From: Ideonella sp.
Lineage (GTDB): Bacteria; Pseudomonadota; Gammaproteobacteria; Burkholderiales; Burkholderiaceae_C
Reading direction: 5' to 3'
Length of the DNA stretch: 64,000 nt
Assembly (NCBI GenBank): GCA_015075545.1
Contig: JABTUC010000003.1
Coordinates: forward strand, 186,001 to 250,000
The notes beneath the pieces were generated by a model. That model did not search any database. It saw only the letters and a list, made by a program, of their open reading frames with translations, and was not told the DNA's origin. Shown here in pieces: positions 52,517 through 59,971 of this stretch; positions within the stretch are counted from its first letter, which is position 1; every line of letters starts with the position of its first letter. Made by a program: the position numbers and the translations under genes.

Positions 52517-53170
52517 AATCCGCTCGTCGGCGAGTTCATCAACCTGCTCGGCGCGATGCTGCTGATGCTGGCGTTCGCGATGCTGTCGCAGCGCGCGCGC
52601 TGTCGCTGGTAAACCTATTCACGCTGCAGGGCGCGGTGCTGGTGGTGGCCACCGCGGTGGTGGGTTATGCGACGCGGCAGCCGCACCTGTTCGTGTCGGC
52701 CACGCTGACGCATGCTCAAGGTGGTGCTGATCCCGAAGCTGCTGCACCGGTGATCGACCGCCTCGAGGTGCGCTGGGACACCGAGCCGCTGATCAACATC
52801 CGACCACGATGCTGGTGGGCATCCTGCTGGTGATCTTCGCCTTCAACCTGGGGCTGCCGATCGCGCGCTTCTCGTCGACCATCTCGCGCGGCACGCTGGG
52901 CATCGCGCGCTGGCGTGCGTGCTGCTGTCGTTCATGATGATGATCACCCGCACGCGGGCGATTCCGCAGGTGGTGGGCTTCCCGTCGATGGAGAACGGCC
53001 TGTTCTTCGCCGCCACCTCGGCGACCTACGGCATGCCGATGGTGGTGGAACTCGGCATCGCGCTCGACGTGCTGATCGGCGTGCTGATCCTCGGCGTCTT
53101 CATGTTCCAGATCCGCGAGCAGTTCGACAGCCTCGACATCCGCCACCTCGAGCGGTTGAAGGAGGACTAG
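52513..53170 (+). pseudogene. hyfE: HyfE-like membrane subunit, frameshifted
   Basis: About 218 residues if joined. NPLVGEFINLLGAMLLMLAFAMLSQ, LSLVNLFTLQGAVLVVATAVVGYATRQPHLFVSA, LVGILLVIFAFNLGLPIARF, AIPQVVGFPSMENGLFFAATSATYGMPMVVELG and IREQFDSLDIRHLERLKED read as an HyfE/NuoK-like protein. At least five indels (near 52597, 52713, 52755, 52802 and 52915) break it. GTG 52513 opens the frame. It is followed by a 638-bp gap before hyfF. Confidence 0.7.
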
Positions 53171-53242
53171 GGTGGCACCGGTTGCTTTAGTTGTTCATGG
53201 ATGCGCGCGCACCGTGCGGTGCGGTGGGCGGTGGCTTCAGCG

Positions 53243-53478
53243 GCGCGGTGGGCGGTGCCCGGTGGAGGCTCTACTGTGGCGGTCGGCGCTGCGCGCCGAC
53301 TTCGCTGCGATGCTCGCGCCACGAGGGCGGCTGCGGTACCGCCGTTCGCGGCGCTGCACGCGCCGCGAACTTCACGGCGTCCTCGCCGGTCCGTCGCCTG
53401 CGGCGCCGGACTCCCCCTCATGCCGCTGCGCTTCTCGCCGCCCCACAAGTCGCCCCCACCGGGCACCGCCCACCGCGC
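53243..53478. repeat. Inverted-repeat element (23-bp perfect arms)
   Basis: GCGCGGTGGGCGGTGCCCGG plus TGG (53243-53265) is repeated in inverted orientation at 53456-53478, perfectly over 23 bp, enclosing 190 bp. A shorter related copy, GCGGTGGGCGGTG, lies at 53221-53233. This geometry matches a small non-autonomous element, but no target-site duplication is obvious. Confidence 0.6.
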
Positions 53479-53521
53479 AGCGATGCTCGTGGTGTTTGCC
53501 GACGCATGCCACGGTGGTGCT

Positions 53522-53767
53522 GGCAAAGCCGTGGTCGGGTGTGCGCCGGCAGCGACATTGCGCGGCGCCGAGCAGCGCAGAGCGCATGGCCGCGCGCGCG
53601 CAGCGCGCGCATCCACATCTGACTCGCGGCGATTGTTCGAGCGCAGCGAACGCAGTGAGCGAAGCGAGTTTCGCCGCGGGCCATGCGATCGAGCAGCACA
53701 GGGGAGTCGGCCCGCAGGGCCGACCGCCGTGCACGAGCGCCGGCGCATACCCGGCCGCGGCTTTGCC
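53522..53767. repeat. Second inverted-repeat element (28-bp imperfect arms)
   Basis: The left arm at 53522-53549 and the right arm at 53740-53767 are complementary with about three mismatches in 28 bp (key parts GGCAAAGCC and GGCTTTGCC at the ends). The enclosed 190 bp include the hairpin GTCGGCCC/GGGCCGAC and GAGCG/CGAAGCGAG repeats. Its size is close to the first element, suggesting related insertions. Confidence 0.55.
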
Positions 53768-53808
53768 TCGCTCGAATCCGCGCATGCGGCGATGGCTGTA
53801 ACGCCCCG

Positions 53809-55260
53809 ATGAACGCCCTCTTCTTCGTGCTCGGAATCCCGCTGGCCGGTGGTGCGGTGCTTGCGCTGGTGGGGCACCGCGATCGTGCGATGGAGATCAA
53901 CGTCGCGTTCAGCGCCGCCACGTTCCTCGCCGCCTGCGTGCTGACCGCCGAGGTGATCGCCGGCGGGCCGCTGTTCGCGTGGGAGCGCGAGTTCTTCATC
54001 GACCCGCTCAACGTGTTTCTGGTCGCGCTCACCTCGTTCGTCGGCATGACGACCGCCCTCTTCTCGCGGCCGTACATGCGCGTGGAGCGCGACCACGGCA
54101 AGATGACGCCGCCGCGGCTGCGGCTGTACCACAGCATGTACCAGTTGTTCGGCTTCACGATGCTGGTGGCGCTGACGACCAACAACCTGGGCATCCTGTG
54201 GGTGGCGATGGAGGCCGCCACGCTGACCACCGTGCTGCTGGTCAGCGTGTACCGCACGGCAGCCAGCCTGGAGGCGGCGTGGAAGTACTTCATCCTGTGC
54301 GGCGTGGGCATCGCGCAGGCGCTGTTCGGCACCGTGATGCTCTACATGGCCGCCGAGAAGGTGGTGGGCGCCGAGGGCGCGCTGCTGTGGACCAACCTCG
54401 ACGCGGTGAAGGATCTGCTCGACCCGCGCATCATCACGCTGGCGTTCGCCTTCCTGTTCATCGGCTACGGCACCAAGGTGGGGCTGGTGCCGGTGCACAA
54501 CTGGCTGCCCGACGCGCACGCCGAGGGCCCGACGCCGGTCTCGGCCGTGCTGTCGGGCCTGCTGCTGAACGTGGCGCTGTACGCCGTACTGCGCTGCAAG
54601 GTGCTGACCGACGGCGCGCTGGGCTCGCCGCTGGCCGGCCACATGATGATCGGCTTCGGCCTGCTCTCGGTGGTGGCGGCGGCGTTCCTGCTGATGCGCC
54701 AGCGCGACATCAAGCGCATGTTCGCCTACTCGTCGATCGAGCACATGGGCCTGATGACGTTCGCCTTCGGCCTCGGCGGCCCCGTGGCCACGTTTGCCGG
54801 GCTGCTGCACATGACGGTGCACTCGCTCACCAAGTCGGCGATCTTCTTCACCGTGGGCCATGCCGCGCAGAAGGCCGGCACGCAGGTGATGGACGAGATC
54901 CGCGGCCTGGTGAAGGTCAATCCGCCGGTGGGCTGGGGGCTGATGCTGGGGTCGCTGGCGATTCTCGGAATGCCGCCGTTCGGCGTGTTCGCCAGCGAGT
55001 TCCTGATCATCACCACCGCGATGCGCGAGCAGCCGTGGACCACGCCGTTCCTGCTGCTGGCGCTCGGCGTGGCGTTCGCATCGATGTTCGGCCGCGTGCA
55101 GCCGATGGTGTTCGGCGACACCACGCTCGAGCGGCTGGCGCATCCGCCGGCGCTGGCGCCGGTGTTCGTGCACCTGGCGCTGAGCCTGATGCTCGGCCTG
55201 TACGTGCCGCCGTACCTCGACGGCTGGTTCCGCCAGGCTGCGCGCATGGTGGGCGGCTGA
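53809..55260 (+). CDS. hyfF: HyfF-like proton-translocating subunit
   Basis: 483 residues, intact. About 13 TM helices of the NuoN/HyfF type: NALFFVLGIPLAGGAVLALVG, KYFILCGVGIAQALFGTVMLYMA, then FIGYGTKVGLVPVHNWLPDAHAEGPTPVSAVLSGLL with the conserved Lys and His of the proton path, and IKRMFAYSSIEHMGLMTFAFG. It pumps protons in the membrane arm. It lies at the start of the intact second half of the cluster, 4-10 bp before hyfG. Confidence 0.93.
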   Translation: MNALFFVLGIPLAGGAVLALVGHRDRAMEINVAFSAATFLAACVLTAEVIAGGPLFAWEREFFIDPLNVFLVALTSFVGMTTALFSRPYMRVERDHGKMTPPRLRLYHSMYQLFGFTMLVALTTNNLGILWVAMEAATLTTVLLVSVYRTAASLEAAWKYFILCGVGIAQALFGTVMLYMAAEKVVGAEGALLWTNLDAVKDLLDPRIITLAFAFLFIGYGTKVGLVPVHNWLPDAHAEGPTPVSAVLSGLLLNVALYAVLRCKVLTDGALGSPLAGHMMIGFGLLSVVAAAFLLMRQRDIKRMFAYSSIEHMGLMTFAFGLGGPVATFAGLLHMTVHSLTKSAIFFTVGHAAQKAGTQVMDEIRGLVKVNPPVGWGLMLGSLAILGMPPFGVFASEFLIITTAMREQPWTTPFLLLALGVAFASMFGRVQPMVFGDTTLERLAHPPALAPVFVHLALSLMLGLYVPPYLDGWFRQAARMVGG

Positions 55261-55270
55261 GGGCGTGACG

Positions 55271-56851
55271 ATGCCGATCTCCGGGGTCGAGCTTGCCGCG
55301 CAGCGGTTGAACGCGCCGCTGCCGATCTGGCACGCGCCGGTCGACGCCGCCACCTGGAGTGCCCTGGCACGCGCCGTGGCGCGCGACCAGGGGCGGCTGC
55401 TGGCGCTGTGGGCCACGGGCCGCACCGCGGTGCACGCGGCCTACGCGCTGGCCGGTGGCGCGCTCTGGGCCGAGTTGTCGCTCGACGCCGACGCGGCCTA
55501 CCCCGACCTCGGCGCCACTTTCCCGTGCGCGCAGCGCATGCAGCGCGCCGCGGCCGACCTGTGCGGCGTGCACGCGATCGGCGCGACCGACGAGCGGCCG
55601 TGGCTCGACCACGGCGCGTGGACCACGGCGCAGCCGCTTAGCGACGCGCGGCGCGACGCCACGGCGCGGCTGCCAGCCGACGCCGCGGCGCAGGCGCCGG
55701 ACGGCACCCCCGATGCGCCCGCGCACGCCGGCAACTATCCGTTCGTCCGCGTCGAAGGCGACGGCGTGCACGAGGTCGCGGTGGGGCCGGTGCACGCAGG
55801 CACGATCGAGCCGGGGCACTTCCGCTTCTCGGTGGTCGGCGAGAAGGTACTGCGCCTCGAAGAGCGACTGGGCTACACGCACAAGGGCATCGAGCGCCGC
55901 TTCACCGAGCTGCCGCCGCTGCAGGCGCACCGGCTGGCCGGCCGCGTGTCGGGCGATTCGACGGTGGCCTTCGGCTGGGCCTACTGCATGGCGCTGGAGT
56001 CGGCGCTCGGCGTCGAGCTGCCGGCGCGGGCGCGCTGGCTGCGCGCGCTGCTGCTCGAGCGCGAGCGCGTGGCCAACCACCTCGGCGACCTGGGCGCGCT
56101 CGGCAACGACGCGGCGCTCGGCTTCGGCCTGGCGCAGTTCTCGCGCCTGCGCGAAGACTGGCTGCGCGAATCGCTGGCCACCTTCGCGCACCGCCTGCTG
56201 ATGGACGCCGTGGTGCCGGGCGGCGTGGCCGCCGACATCGACGCCGCGCAGGTACAAAGCATGAGCGCGCATGGCGACGCGGTGGCCGCCGAGGCGCGCA
56301 CGCTGCGCGCGATCTACGACGAGCACGCCGGCGTGCAGGATCGCTTCATCGGCACCGGCCGCGCCAGCCCCGAGCTGGCGCGCGAGCTGGGGCTCACCGG
56401 GCTGGCGGGTCGCGCCAGCGGGCAGCCGCAGGATCTGCGCTGCGACCATGCCTGGGCGCCGTACGACACGCTGCAACCCAGGCGTGCGCTGTCGCAGCAG
56501 GGCGACGTGGCCGCGCGCGTGGCGGTGCGCTTCGACGAGCTGTTGGAGTCGCTGCGGCTGATGCGCGAGCTGCTGGCCGCATTGCCCGCCGGCGCGGTGC
56601 GTGCACCGGTCGAGATGCCGGCCGCGAAGGCGCACGGCAGCGCGCGCGGCGCCGGCTGGGTCGAGGGCTGGCGCGGCGAGGTGTTCGTCGCGCTCGAGCT
56701 GCGCGATGGCGCCATTCAGCGCTGCCATTGCCACGACCCGTCGTGGCAGAACTGGCCGGTGATCGAACACGCGGTGATCGGCAACATCGTGCCGGACTTC
56801 CCGCTCATCAACAAATCGTTCAACCTCGGCTACTCGGCGCAGGACCTGTAG
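55271..56851 (+). CDS. hyfG: HyfG-like large subunit lacking the NiFe ligands
   Basis: 526 residues, intact. The N-terminal ~150 residues match the NuoC-like 30-kDa domain; the rest is the NuoD/HyfG large subunit (YTHKGIERRFTELPPLQAHRLAGRVSGDSTVAFGWAYC, LLLERERVANHLGDLGALGNDAALGFG). In NiFe hydrogenases the corresponding motifs are CxxC near the N-terminus and DPCxxC near the C-terminus. Here they read RVSGDS (~225-230) and DPSWQNW (~490), so all four Cys are gone. The protein cannot hold a NiFe centre. ATG 55271 has GAGGG 8 nt upstream; a GTG at 55265 is a less likely start. It is part of an Ehr-type complex. Confidence 0.93.
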   Translation: MPISGVELAAQRLNAPLPIWHAPVDAATWSALARAVARDQGRLLALWATGRTAVHAAYALAGGALWAELSLDADAAYPDLGATFPCAQRMQRAAADLCGVHAIGATDERPWLDHGAWTTAQPLSDARRDATARLPADAAAQAPDGTPDAPAHAGNYPFVRVEGDGVHEVAVGPVHAGTIEPGHFRFSVVGEKVLRLEERLGYTHKGIERRFTELPPLQAHRLAGRVSGDSTVAFGWAYCMALESALGVELPARARWLRALLLERERVANHLGDLGALGNDAALGFGLAQFSRLREDWLRESLATFAHRLLMDAVVPGGVAADIDAAQVQSMSAHGDAVAAEARTLRAIYDEHAGVQDRFIGTGRASPELARELGLTGLAGRASGQPQDLRCDHAWAPYDTLQPRRALSQQGDVAARVAVRFDELLESLRLMRELLAALPAGAVRAPVEMPAAKAHGSARGAGWVEGWRGEVFVALELRDGAIQRCHCHDPSWQNWPVIEHAVIGNIVPDFPLINKSFNLGYSAQDL

Positions 56852-57388
56852 ATGCTCAAGCTGATGCGACAGATCGCGCGGGTGGGCATCGCCACCGAGC
56901 CCGTGCCGGCCGACGCCGGCGCGGCGAGCGCCGCCGCGGCGACGATCCACGACGAGATCCTGGCCATCCTCGGCAAGGCGCTGGCGATCCGGCAGGTGGA
57001 TGCCGGCTCGTGCAACGGCTGCGAACTCGAGATCCAGGCGCTCGGCAACCCGTACTACAACCTCGAAGGCCACGGCATCCGCTTCGTCGCCAGCCCGCGC
57101 CACGCCGACCTGCTGCTGGTCACCGGCCCGGTGTCGCGCAACATGGCGCAGGCGCTGCAGCGCACCTACGACGCCACGCCCGCGCCCAAGCTGGTGGTGG
57201 CGGTGGGCGACTGCGGCTGCGACGGCGGCATCTTCGGCGAGAGCTACGCGAGCTGCGGGCCGGTGTCGCGCGTGATCCCGGTCGACGTGTCGGTGCCAGG
57301 CTGCCCGCCGCAGCCGCTCGATATCCTGCGCGGCATCCTGCTGGCGGTGCGCCGGCTGCCCGCGCGCGCGGCGGCGCCCAGCGCATAG
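56852..57388 (+). CDS. hyfI: HyfI/NuoB-like iron-sulfur subunit
   Basis: 178 residues, intact, starting 1 bp after the hyfG stop. The cluster motif QVDAGSCNGCELE has Cys54 and Cys57, VAVGDCGCDGG Cys121 (or 123) and SVPGCPPQPLDIL Cys151, which is the ligand pattern of the proximal 4Fe-4S cluster. It carries electrons to the site formed with HyfG and is the last gene of the cluster. No ferredoxin-like (HyfA/HyfH) gene and no hyp maturation genes are nearby, in keeping with the loss of the NiFe site. Confidence 0.93.
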   Translation: MLKLMRQIARVGIATEPVPADAGAASAAAATIHDEILAILGKALAIRQVDAGSCNGCELEIQALGNPYYNLEGHGIRFVASPRHADLLLVTGPVSRNMAQALQRTYDATPAPKLVVAVGDCGCDGGIFGESYASCGPVSRVIPVDVSVPGCPPQPLDILRGILLAVRRLPARAAAPSA

Positions 57389-57430
57389 GCGAGCGCCGCG
57401 TCGCGCCGTCGGAGCGCGTGGCCTGCTCGG

Positions 57431-57436
57431 TAGAAT
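57431..57436 (+). promoter_or_regulatory. -10 box of the DUF3460 gene
   Basis: TAGAAT lies 32 nt before the ATG at 57469. Transcription would start near 57443 and leave a leader of about 26 nt with weak GCAGG as ribosome site. Confidence 0.45.
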
Positions 57437-57468
57437 GCACGGGTCGTTCAAGTCGCGCGTCGCAGGCC

Positions 57469-57690
57469 ATGCCGCTGTTCTGGAAGCCCTACAAGTCCGA
57501 AGCCACGCAGTTCATCGAGCAGATGAAGGCCAAGAAGCCCACGCTCGAGGCCGAGCAGCGGGCGGGCCGCGGCCGGCTGTGGGATCGCGAGATCGACCGC
57601 GACGCGCAGGCACGCTGGCGCAGCGCGCGCGTGCCGATGCGGCCCTACGTCTACTACGACAACGCGCGCATCGGCTCCGGCGGCAAGTAG
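57469..57690 (+). CDS. DUF3460 family protein
   Basis: 73 residues. The family signature FWKPYKSEATQFIEQMKAKKPTLE is followed by AEQRAGRGRLWDREIDRDAQARWRSARVPMRPYVYYDN. DUF3460 is small, conserved in Burkholderiales and of unknown function. It lies 8 bp before scpA on the same strand, so the two are probably cotranscribed. Confidence 0.88.
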   Translation: MPLFWKPYKSEATQFIEQMKAKKPTLEAEQRAGRGRLWDREIDRDAQARWRSARVPMRPYVYYDNARIGSGGK

Positions 57691-57698
57691 GGCAGCGC

Positions 57699-58550
57699 GT
57701 GAGCGACACCGCTGCGCTCGAAGACAGCGTCGCATCGAGCACCGAGGCGGCGGCGATGCCGGTCGACGGCATCGCGGTGGCGCGCCTGTACGGCGAGCCG
57801 CTGTTCACGCTGCCGCAGGACCTGTACATCCCGCCCGACGCGCTCGAGGTGTTCCTCGAGGCGTTCGAGGGCCCGCTCGACCTGCTGCTGTACCTGATCC
57901 GGCGCCAGAACTTCAACATCCTCGACATCCCGCTGGCCGACGTGACGAGGCAGTACCTCGAGTACGTCGAGCAGATCCGCTCGCGCAACCTCGAGCTGGC
58001 CGCCGAGTACCTGCTGATGGCGGCGATGCTGATCGAGATCAAGTCGCGCATGCTGCTGCCGGTGCGCAAGACCGAGGCCGGCGCCGAGGCCGAGGACCCG
58101 CGCGCCGAACTCGTGCGCCGCCTGTTGGAGTACGAGCAGATCAAGCTTGCCGCCGCGCGGCTCGACGCGCTGCCGCTGCTCGGCCGCGACTTCCAGCGCG
58201 TGCAGGTGGCGCAAGGCACCGTGCCGCAGGAGGCGCGGCTGCCGCAGGTGACGCCCGACGACCTGCGCCAGGCGTGGGCAGACATCGTGCGCCGCGCCAC
58301 GCTGAAGGCGCACCACCACATCACGCGCGAGCAGCTCTCGGTGCGCGAGCACATGAGCCTGGTGCTGCGCAAGCTGCAGGGCCGGCGCTTCGTCGAGTTT
58401 CTCGACCTGATCGACGCCCACGCGCCGTCGCCGGTGGTGGTGGTGACCTTCATCGCGCTGCTCGAGCTGGCGCGCGAGAGCCTGCTCGAGGTGACGCAGG
58501 CCGAGGCCTTTGCGCCGATCTACGTGCGGCTGGCGTATCAGCCGAGTTGA
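57699..58550 (+). CDS. scpA: Segregation and condensation protein A (ScpA)
   Basis: 283 residues from GTG 57699. The ScpA signature FEGPLDLLLYLIRRQNFNILDIPLADVTRQYLEYVE is at ~52-90, followed by YLLMAAMLIEIKSRMLLP, and the C-terminal winged helix has VVTFIALLELARESLLEVTQAEAFAPIYV. It bridges SMC heads in the condensin complex and supports chromosome segregation. An N-terminal Ala/Glu extension of ~45 residues precedes the domain. No scpB or smc gene is adjacent. Confidence 0.94.
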   Translation: MSDTAALEDSVASSTEAAAMPVDGIAVARLYGEPLFTLPQDLYIPPDALEVFLEAFEGPLDLLLYLIRRQNFNILDIPLADVTRQYLEYVEQIRSRNLELAAEYLLMAAMLIEIKSRMLLPVRKTEAGAEAEDPRAELVRRLLEYEQIKLAAARLDALPLLGRDFQRVQVAQGTVPQEARLPQVTPDDLRQAWADIVRRATLKAHHHITREQLSVREHMSLVLRKLQGRRFVEFLDLIDAHAPSPVVVVTFIALLELARESLLEVTQAEAFAPIYVRLAYQPS

Positions 58551-58641
58551 GAGGGCGCGTCCGCTGCCCGAACGGCCGCTTTCGACCCATTGGCGCCGTT
58601 CGATCGGTCAAACTGCGCGGCCCGGGCCCTCGCAATGCCAT

Positions 58642-58647
58642 TATCCT
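58642..58647 (+). promoter_or_regulatory. -10 box (TATCCT) before the M23 peptidase gene
   Basis: TATCCT lies 6 nt before the ATG at 58654, again the leaderless geometry. No ribosome site is present. Confidence 0.35.
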
Positions 58648-58653
58648 TGCGCG

Positions 58654-59955
58654 ATGCGACGCCACCTTGTGCTGGCCCTGCCCGTCGTCCTCGTGTTGTC
58701 CGTGCTCGCTGCACGGTGGATCCCCCGCGACGGCACAACACCGCCTCTTGCACCCGAGCCGGCCGAAGCCAGCGCAGTCGCCGCGCCGATTGCTGCACCC
58801 GCTTCGCCGGCGCGCGTGTCCGAAATCGTGCACGTGCAGCCGCGCGAGACCCTGCTGACGTTGCTGCGGCGCGTTGGACTCGACGGACGCAGCGCGCACG
58901 CGCTGGTGCAGCGCCTGAAAGACGCGGGCCTGAAGCCGCGCGCGATCCGCGCTCGTGACCCCGTCGAACTGCAGCGCGATGCGGCTGGCGCCATCGTCGC
59001 GCTGAACTACGCGCCGAGCGCGTGGCAGCGCTTCGAGGGCCGTGCGGTCAACGGCGAGTGGCGCGCGCAGCGTGTCGACGTGCAGCCCGAGATTCGAGTG
59101 GAACTGCGCGAAGGAAGGATCGAGCAATCCCTTTGGGATGCCGTCGAGAGCGGTGCGGTCGATGCACAGACGATTCTCGATCTCGTAGGCATCTTCGAGT
59201 CCGACTTCGACTTCGCCAGCGACGCTCAGCCCGGCGACAGCTTCCGGTTGCTGGTGGAGTCGCGCTACGCCGACGGCAAGTTCGTCGAGGTCGGGCGCAT
59301 CCTGGCGGCCCGCTATGCGGCCGGCGACGAGCGCCTGATCGGGGTCGCCTTCGAGGTCGGCGGGCGGCTGAACTACTACGGACCCGAGGGCGAGTCGCTG
59401 AAGAAGACGTTCTTGCGCTCGCCGCTTCAGTTCACGCGCATCAGTTCGGGCTTCACCCATCGGCGTCCCCACCCGGTATTGGGCGGCGTGCGCCCACATC
59501 TTGCGATCGACTACGCGGCGCCGACCGGTACGCCGGTGTGGGCGGTCGCCGACGCCACGGTGGAGTCCGCGGGACGCAAGGGCGGCAACGGCATCCAGAT
59601 TCGGCTGCGCCACCGCAGCGGCTACAAGACCTACTACAACCATCTATCGCGCGTGGCACGCGGCATCCGGCCGGGCGTTCGCGTGCAGCAGAAGGCGGTG
59701 ATCGGCTACGTCGGGTCGACTGGCCTGTCGACCGGCCCGCATCTCGACTACCGCGTTTCGGTCAACGGCCGCTTCGTCAATCCGCTGGGCGAAAGATTCC
59801 TGCCGGGCGATCCCGTTCCGGCGGCACGGCGCGCCGAGTTCAGTAGCCACGCGCAGCGGCTGCTCGCGCAGCTCGATGCGATGGCCGCACCGGCCGCACC
59901 GGCCGCACCGGCCGCACCGACCGCGAGCATGAGTACGTCGCAGGCCGAGCGCTAG
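58654..59955 (+). CDS. M23-family metallopeptidase, envelope
   Basis: 433 residues. An N-terminal TM/signal segment (VLALPVVLVLSVLAARW) anchors it. An OapA/LysM-like part (EIVHVQPRETLLTLLRRVGLDGRSAHALVQRLK) leads to the LytM domain with HLAIDYAAPTGTPVWAVADATV. The first zinc His and Asp are in HLAID, and the HxH motif reads HLD (GPHLDYRVS), so the usual second His is Asp. An Ala/Pro-rich tail ends the protein. It may be a peptidoglycan hydrolase or, as an anchored LytM protein, an activator of amidases. Confidence 0.88.
   Translation: MRRHLVLALPVVLVLSVLAARWIPRDGTTPPLAPEPAEASAVAAPIAAPASPARVSEIVHVQPRETLLTLLRRVGLDGRSAHALVQRLKDAGLKPRAIRARDPVELQRDAAGAIVALNYAPSAWQRFEGRAVNGEWRAQRVDVQPEIRVELREGRIEQSLWDAVESGAVDAQTILDLVGIFESDFDFASDAQPGDSFRLLVESRYADGKFVEVGRILAARYAAGDERLIGVAFEVGGRLNYYGPEGESLKKTFLRSPLQFTRISSGFTHRRPHPVLGGVRPHLAIDYAAPTGTPVWAVADATVESAGRKGGNGIQIRLRHRSGYKTYYNHLSRVARGIRPGVRVQQKAVIGYVGSTGLSTGPHLDYRVSVNGRFVNPLGERFLPGDPVPAARRAEFSSHAQRLLAQLDAMAAPAAPAAPAAPTASMSTSQAER
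59884..59919 (+). repeat. 9-bp tandem repeat in the M23 tail
   Basis: Four exact copies of GCCGCACCG encode AAP repeats near the C-terminus of the peptidase. The number of units may vary by slippage. Confidence 0.75.
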
Positions 59956-59971
59956 GGCCCGGCGTTGCCCT

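Larger units (their letters stand above)
53171..53808. other. 638-bp repeat-rich gap between hyfE and hyfF
   Basis: No credible gene. It holds two inverted-repeat structures (listed separately), a GGTGGGCGGTG direct repeat, a hairpin GTCGGCCC/GGGCCGAC (in 53706-53724) and a block with GAGCGCAGCGAACGCAGTGAGCGAAGCGAG. The gap interrupts an otherwise tight operon. It may carry the hyfF promoter. Confidence 0.6.

Noticed and set aside
49525-53170. Programmed frameshifting as an explanation of the hyfB-C-E breaks
   Set aside because: There are too many sites, in both directions, without slippery heptamers or a consistent downstream structure.
53191-53812. ORFs of 143-209 codons in the hyfE-hyfF gap
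   Set aside because: They are Arg/Ala/Pro-rich translations of the inverted repeats, with no domain or ribosome site.
55271-56851. Annotation as an active NiFe-hydrogenase large subunit
   Set aside because: All four ligand Cys are absent. I kept the gene name for homology only.
59884-59919. CRISPR-like array
   Set aside because: The unit is 9 bp with no spacers; it encodes AAP repeats in the peptidase tail.
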